Positions 14,861 to 16,026 of a stretch of 16,026 nt of DNA are shown here, piece after piece (position 1 is the first letter of the stretch; each line of letters opens with the position of its first letter). Below the pieces are notes generated by a model. That model saw only the letters and a list, made by a program, of their open reading frames with translations, did no database searches and was not told the origin of the DNA. The translations under genes and the position numbers were made by a program. Origin of the DNA: Bacteroidota bacterium (GTDB lineage Bacteria > Bacteroidota > Bacteroidia > Chitinophagales > Chitinophagaceae); contig JAFAGE010000316.1 in the NCBI GenBank assembly GCA_023423015.1, forward strand, positions 1-16,026, given 5' to 3'.

Positions 14861-14868
14861 TAAAGATA
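14861..14868 (-). promoter_or_regulatory. Candidate -7 element for the wzz-GT4-wzy unit
   Basis: On the minus strand this reads TATCTTTA, 7 of 8 to TAnnTTTG, about 57 nt before the ATG at 14804. No TTG is found at the right spacing upstream, so support is weak. Confidence 0.3.
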
Positions 14869-15016
14869 AAGTATACGAATCAATTGAATTCCTAATTTCT
14901 GAAAAGCAGGAAGGTTGGTAATTCAGCATGCGTAACTTTTTAATTAAAAACAACTTAATACGTGGAAAATTGTGTTTTGACTAACCCAAAATGAACGGCA
15001 ACCGCGATGCGACCCT

Positions 15017-15024
15017 TATCTTTG
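15017..15024 (+). promoter_or_regulatory. Candidate -7 element for the wlbA-like gene
   Basis: TATCTTTG is an exact match to the Bacteroidota TAnnTTTG element, 79 nt before the ATG at 15104. The nearest upstream TTG (14977-14979) is 37 nt away, too far for a standard -33 element, so the promoter would rely on the -7 box. Confidence 0.45.
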
Positions 15025-15103
15025 CGGCGCCACATGTTTGCGGCATACGTTGTCATTCAGCTTTGCGTTATAGGTGCGCTGTGTTGCTGAAAAACAATAT
15101 TTA

Positions 15104-16026
15104 ATGAAAGACTTTGTACTGATAGGGGCTGCGGGTTTCATCGCTCCCCGCCACTTTAAAGCCATCAAAGATACCGGCAACCGGCTCGTAGCGGCTCTCG
15201 ACAGGTTCGATTCAGTAGGTATCATGGACAGCTACTTTCCCGATGCGAGTTTCTTCACCGAATTCGAACGTTTCGACAGGCATATTGAAAAGCTTAACAG
15301 AACCGGACATAAGATCGACTACCTGTCTATCTGTTCTCCCAACTACCTGCACGATTCTCACATCCGTTTCGGCCTTCGCAACGGCGCAACTGTTATTTGT
15401 GAAAAACCCCTCGTCCTCAATCCCTGGAATGTGGAGGCTCTCGCCCAGATCGAAAAGGAAACAGGTCAGCAGGTGTTTAATATTCTCCAGCTGCGGCTCC
15501 ATCCCGACATCATCGCATTAAAAGAGAAAGTGGCAAAAGCGCCGGCGTCGGAAAAGTTCGATGTTGACCTTGCTTATATCACTTCGCGCGGAAACTGGTA
15601 CTACACCAGCTGGAAAGGAGATGTGGGAAAATCTGGCGGCATTGCCACCAACATAGGGATTCACTTTTTTGATATGCTCACCTGGGTGTTCGGCGATGTG
15701 AAACAAAACGTGATTCATGTTCATACCCACGACCGCGCTGCAGGACTTCTCGAACTAGAGAAAGCAACGGTAAGGTGGTTTTTGAGTATCAATGAAGAAA
15801 CTTTGCCGGCCGCAGTGCGCGAAAAAGGACAACGCACCTACAGGTCGATTACCATGGAAGGAACAGAAATAGAATTCAGCGATGGGTTTAAAGATCTGCA
15901 CACACGCAGCTACGAAGAAATTCTTGCCGGCCGCGGATTTGCTCTCACTGAAGCACTCAAGTCCATACAGCTTGTGCACGACATACGGACACAAACGCCG
16001 GTTGGACTAAGTGGCGATTATCATCC
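15104..16026 (+). CDS. wlbA: WlbA/WbpB-type UDP-N-acetylglucosaminuronate 3-dehydrogenase, 3' end outside window
   Basis: The frame is open from ATG 15104 to the window end (307 complete codons; family length ~315-320, so nearly whole). It is a Gfo/Idh/MocA oxidoreductase. WlbA/WbpB oxidises C3 of UDP-GlcNAc uronate to the 3-keto sugar, which an aminotransferase and an acetyltransferase then convert to UDP-GlcNAc3NAcA. The N-terminal Rossmann strand IGAAGFIAPRHFKAIKDTGN (7-26) is the WlbA signature. SICSPNYLHDSHI (75-87), CEKPLVLNPWN (99-109, with the conserved Glu-Lys-Pro at 100-102) and SGGIATNIGIHFFD (177-190, with Asn 183 and His 187 in the active site) all agree with it. No partner genes (WbpA, WbpE or WbpD types) lie in the window; they would be expected downstream. 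It is divergent from the wzz-like unit and has its own -7 element. Confidence 0.93.
   Translation, partial: MKDFVLIGAAGFIAPRHFKAIKDTGNRLVAALDRFDSVGIMDSYFPDASFFTEFERFDRHIEKLNRTGHKIDYLSICSPNYLHDSHIRFGLRNGATVICEKPLVLNPWNVEALAQIEKETGQQVFNILQLRLHPDIIALKEKVAKAPASEKFDVDLAYITSRGNWYYTSWKGDVGKSGGIATNIGIHFFDMLTWVFGDVKQNVIHVHTHDRAAGLLELEKATVRWFLSINEETLPAAVREKGQRTYRSITMEGTEIEFSDGFKDLHTRSYEEILAGRGFALTEALKSIQLVHDIRTQTPVGLSGDYH

Larger units (their letters stand above)
14805..15103. other. 299-nt divergent intergenic region
   Basis: The gap between the minus-strand wzz-like gene and the plus-strand wlbA-like gene is AT-rich on the left. It contains a perfect 14-nt A/T palindrome (TTTTTAATTAAAAA, 14937-14950) and -7-like elements facing each way. 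No small gene or RNA is evident. Confidence 0.5.

Noticed and set aside
14937..14950. TTTTTAATTAAAAA palindrome as an operator or attachment site
   Set aside because: Low-complexity A/T sequence that arises easily by chance; no second copy or neighbouring integrase gene.

Overview
The window reads as a chromosomal segment of a Bacteroidota bacterium, most likely a Chitinophagales/Sphingobacteriia-type genome. I infer this from the protein families (a three-gene transhydrogenase, a class I methyltransferase with an N-terminal GHGVHSPF motif, a LysM protein with a Q/T-rich linker, a Wzz-like protein), from the general lack of strong Shine-Dalgarno sequences, and from several upstream elements that fit the Bacteroidota promoter pattern (TTG about 19-21 nt before TAnnTTTG). 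No rRNA, tRNA, CRISPR array or insertion sequence was seen.

Region 1 (1-7259, all + strand) is housekeeping. It holds the 3' part of thyA, then folA and a SAM-dependent methyltransferase in a tight series (gaps of 6 and 3 nt). The proton-translocating NAD(P) transhydrogenase follows in split form (pntAA, pntAB, pntB). An RsmF-like rRNA m5C methyltransferase starts 2 nt after pntB. The region ends with a secreted protein carrying two LysM domains and a divergent double-psi beta-barrel-like C-terminus. thyA and folA together run the dTMP/tetrahydrofolate cycle. The transhydrogenase supplies NADPH, which DHFR uses, but the grouping may be coincidental.

Region 2 (7256-16026) is a surface-polysaccharide locus arranged as short units of alternating polarity: a WbpP-type UDP-HexNAc 4-epimerase (-), then diverging from it a fused phosphoglycosyltransferase/WecG-TagA glycosyltransferase (+) and a TyvE-like SDR epimerase (+). 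Converging on these is a translationally coupled trio, Wzz-like chain-length protein > GT4 glycosyltransferase > Wzy/O-antigen-ligase-like membrane protein (-). Diverging from the trio is a WlbA/WbpB-type UDP-GlcNAcA 3-dehydrogenase (+) that runs off the window end.

The likely logic is as follows. WbpP and WlbA (with partners expected beyond 16026) make UDP-activated N-acetylated sugars or uronic acids. The fusion protein puts the first sugar phosphate on undecaprenyl phosphate and adds the second sugar itself. The GT4 enzyme extends the unit, and the Wzy-like and Wzz-like proteins polymerise it and set chain length. No flippase is visible here.

The most notable items are the one-polypeptide PGT-GT26 fusion, the TyvE-like SDR whose catalytic Tyr position is Phe, and a well-formed promoter with an inverted repeat over the predicted start site of the wbpP-type gene. 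I found no wholly unfamiliar system.
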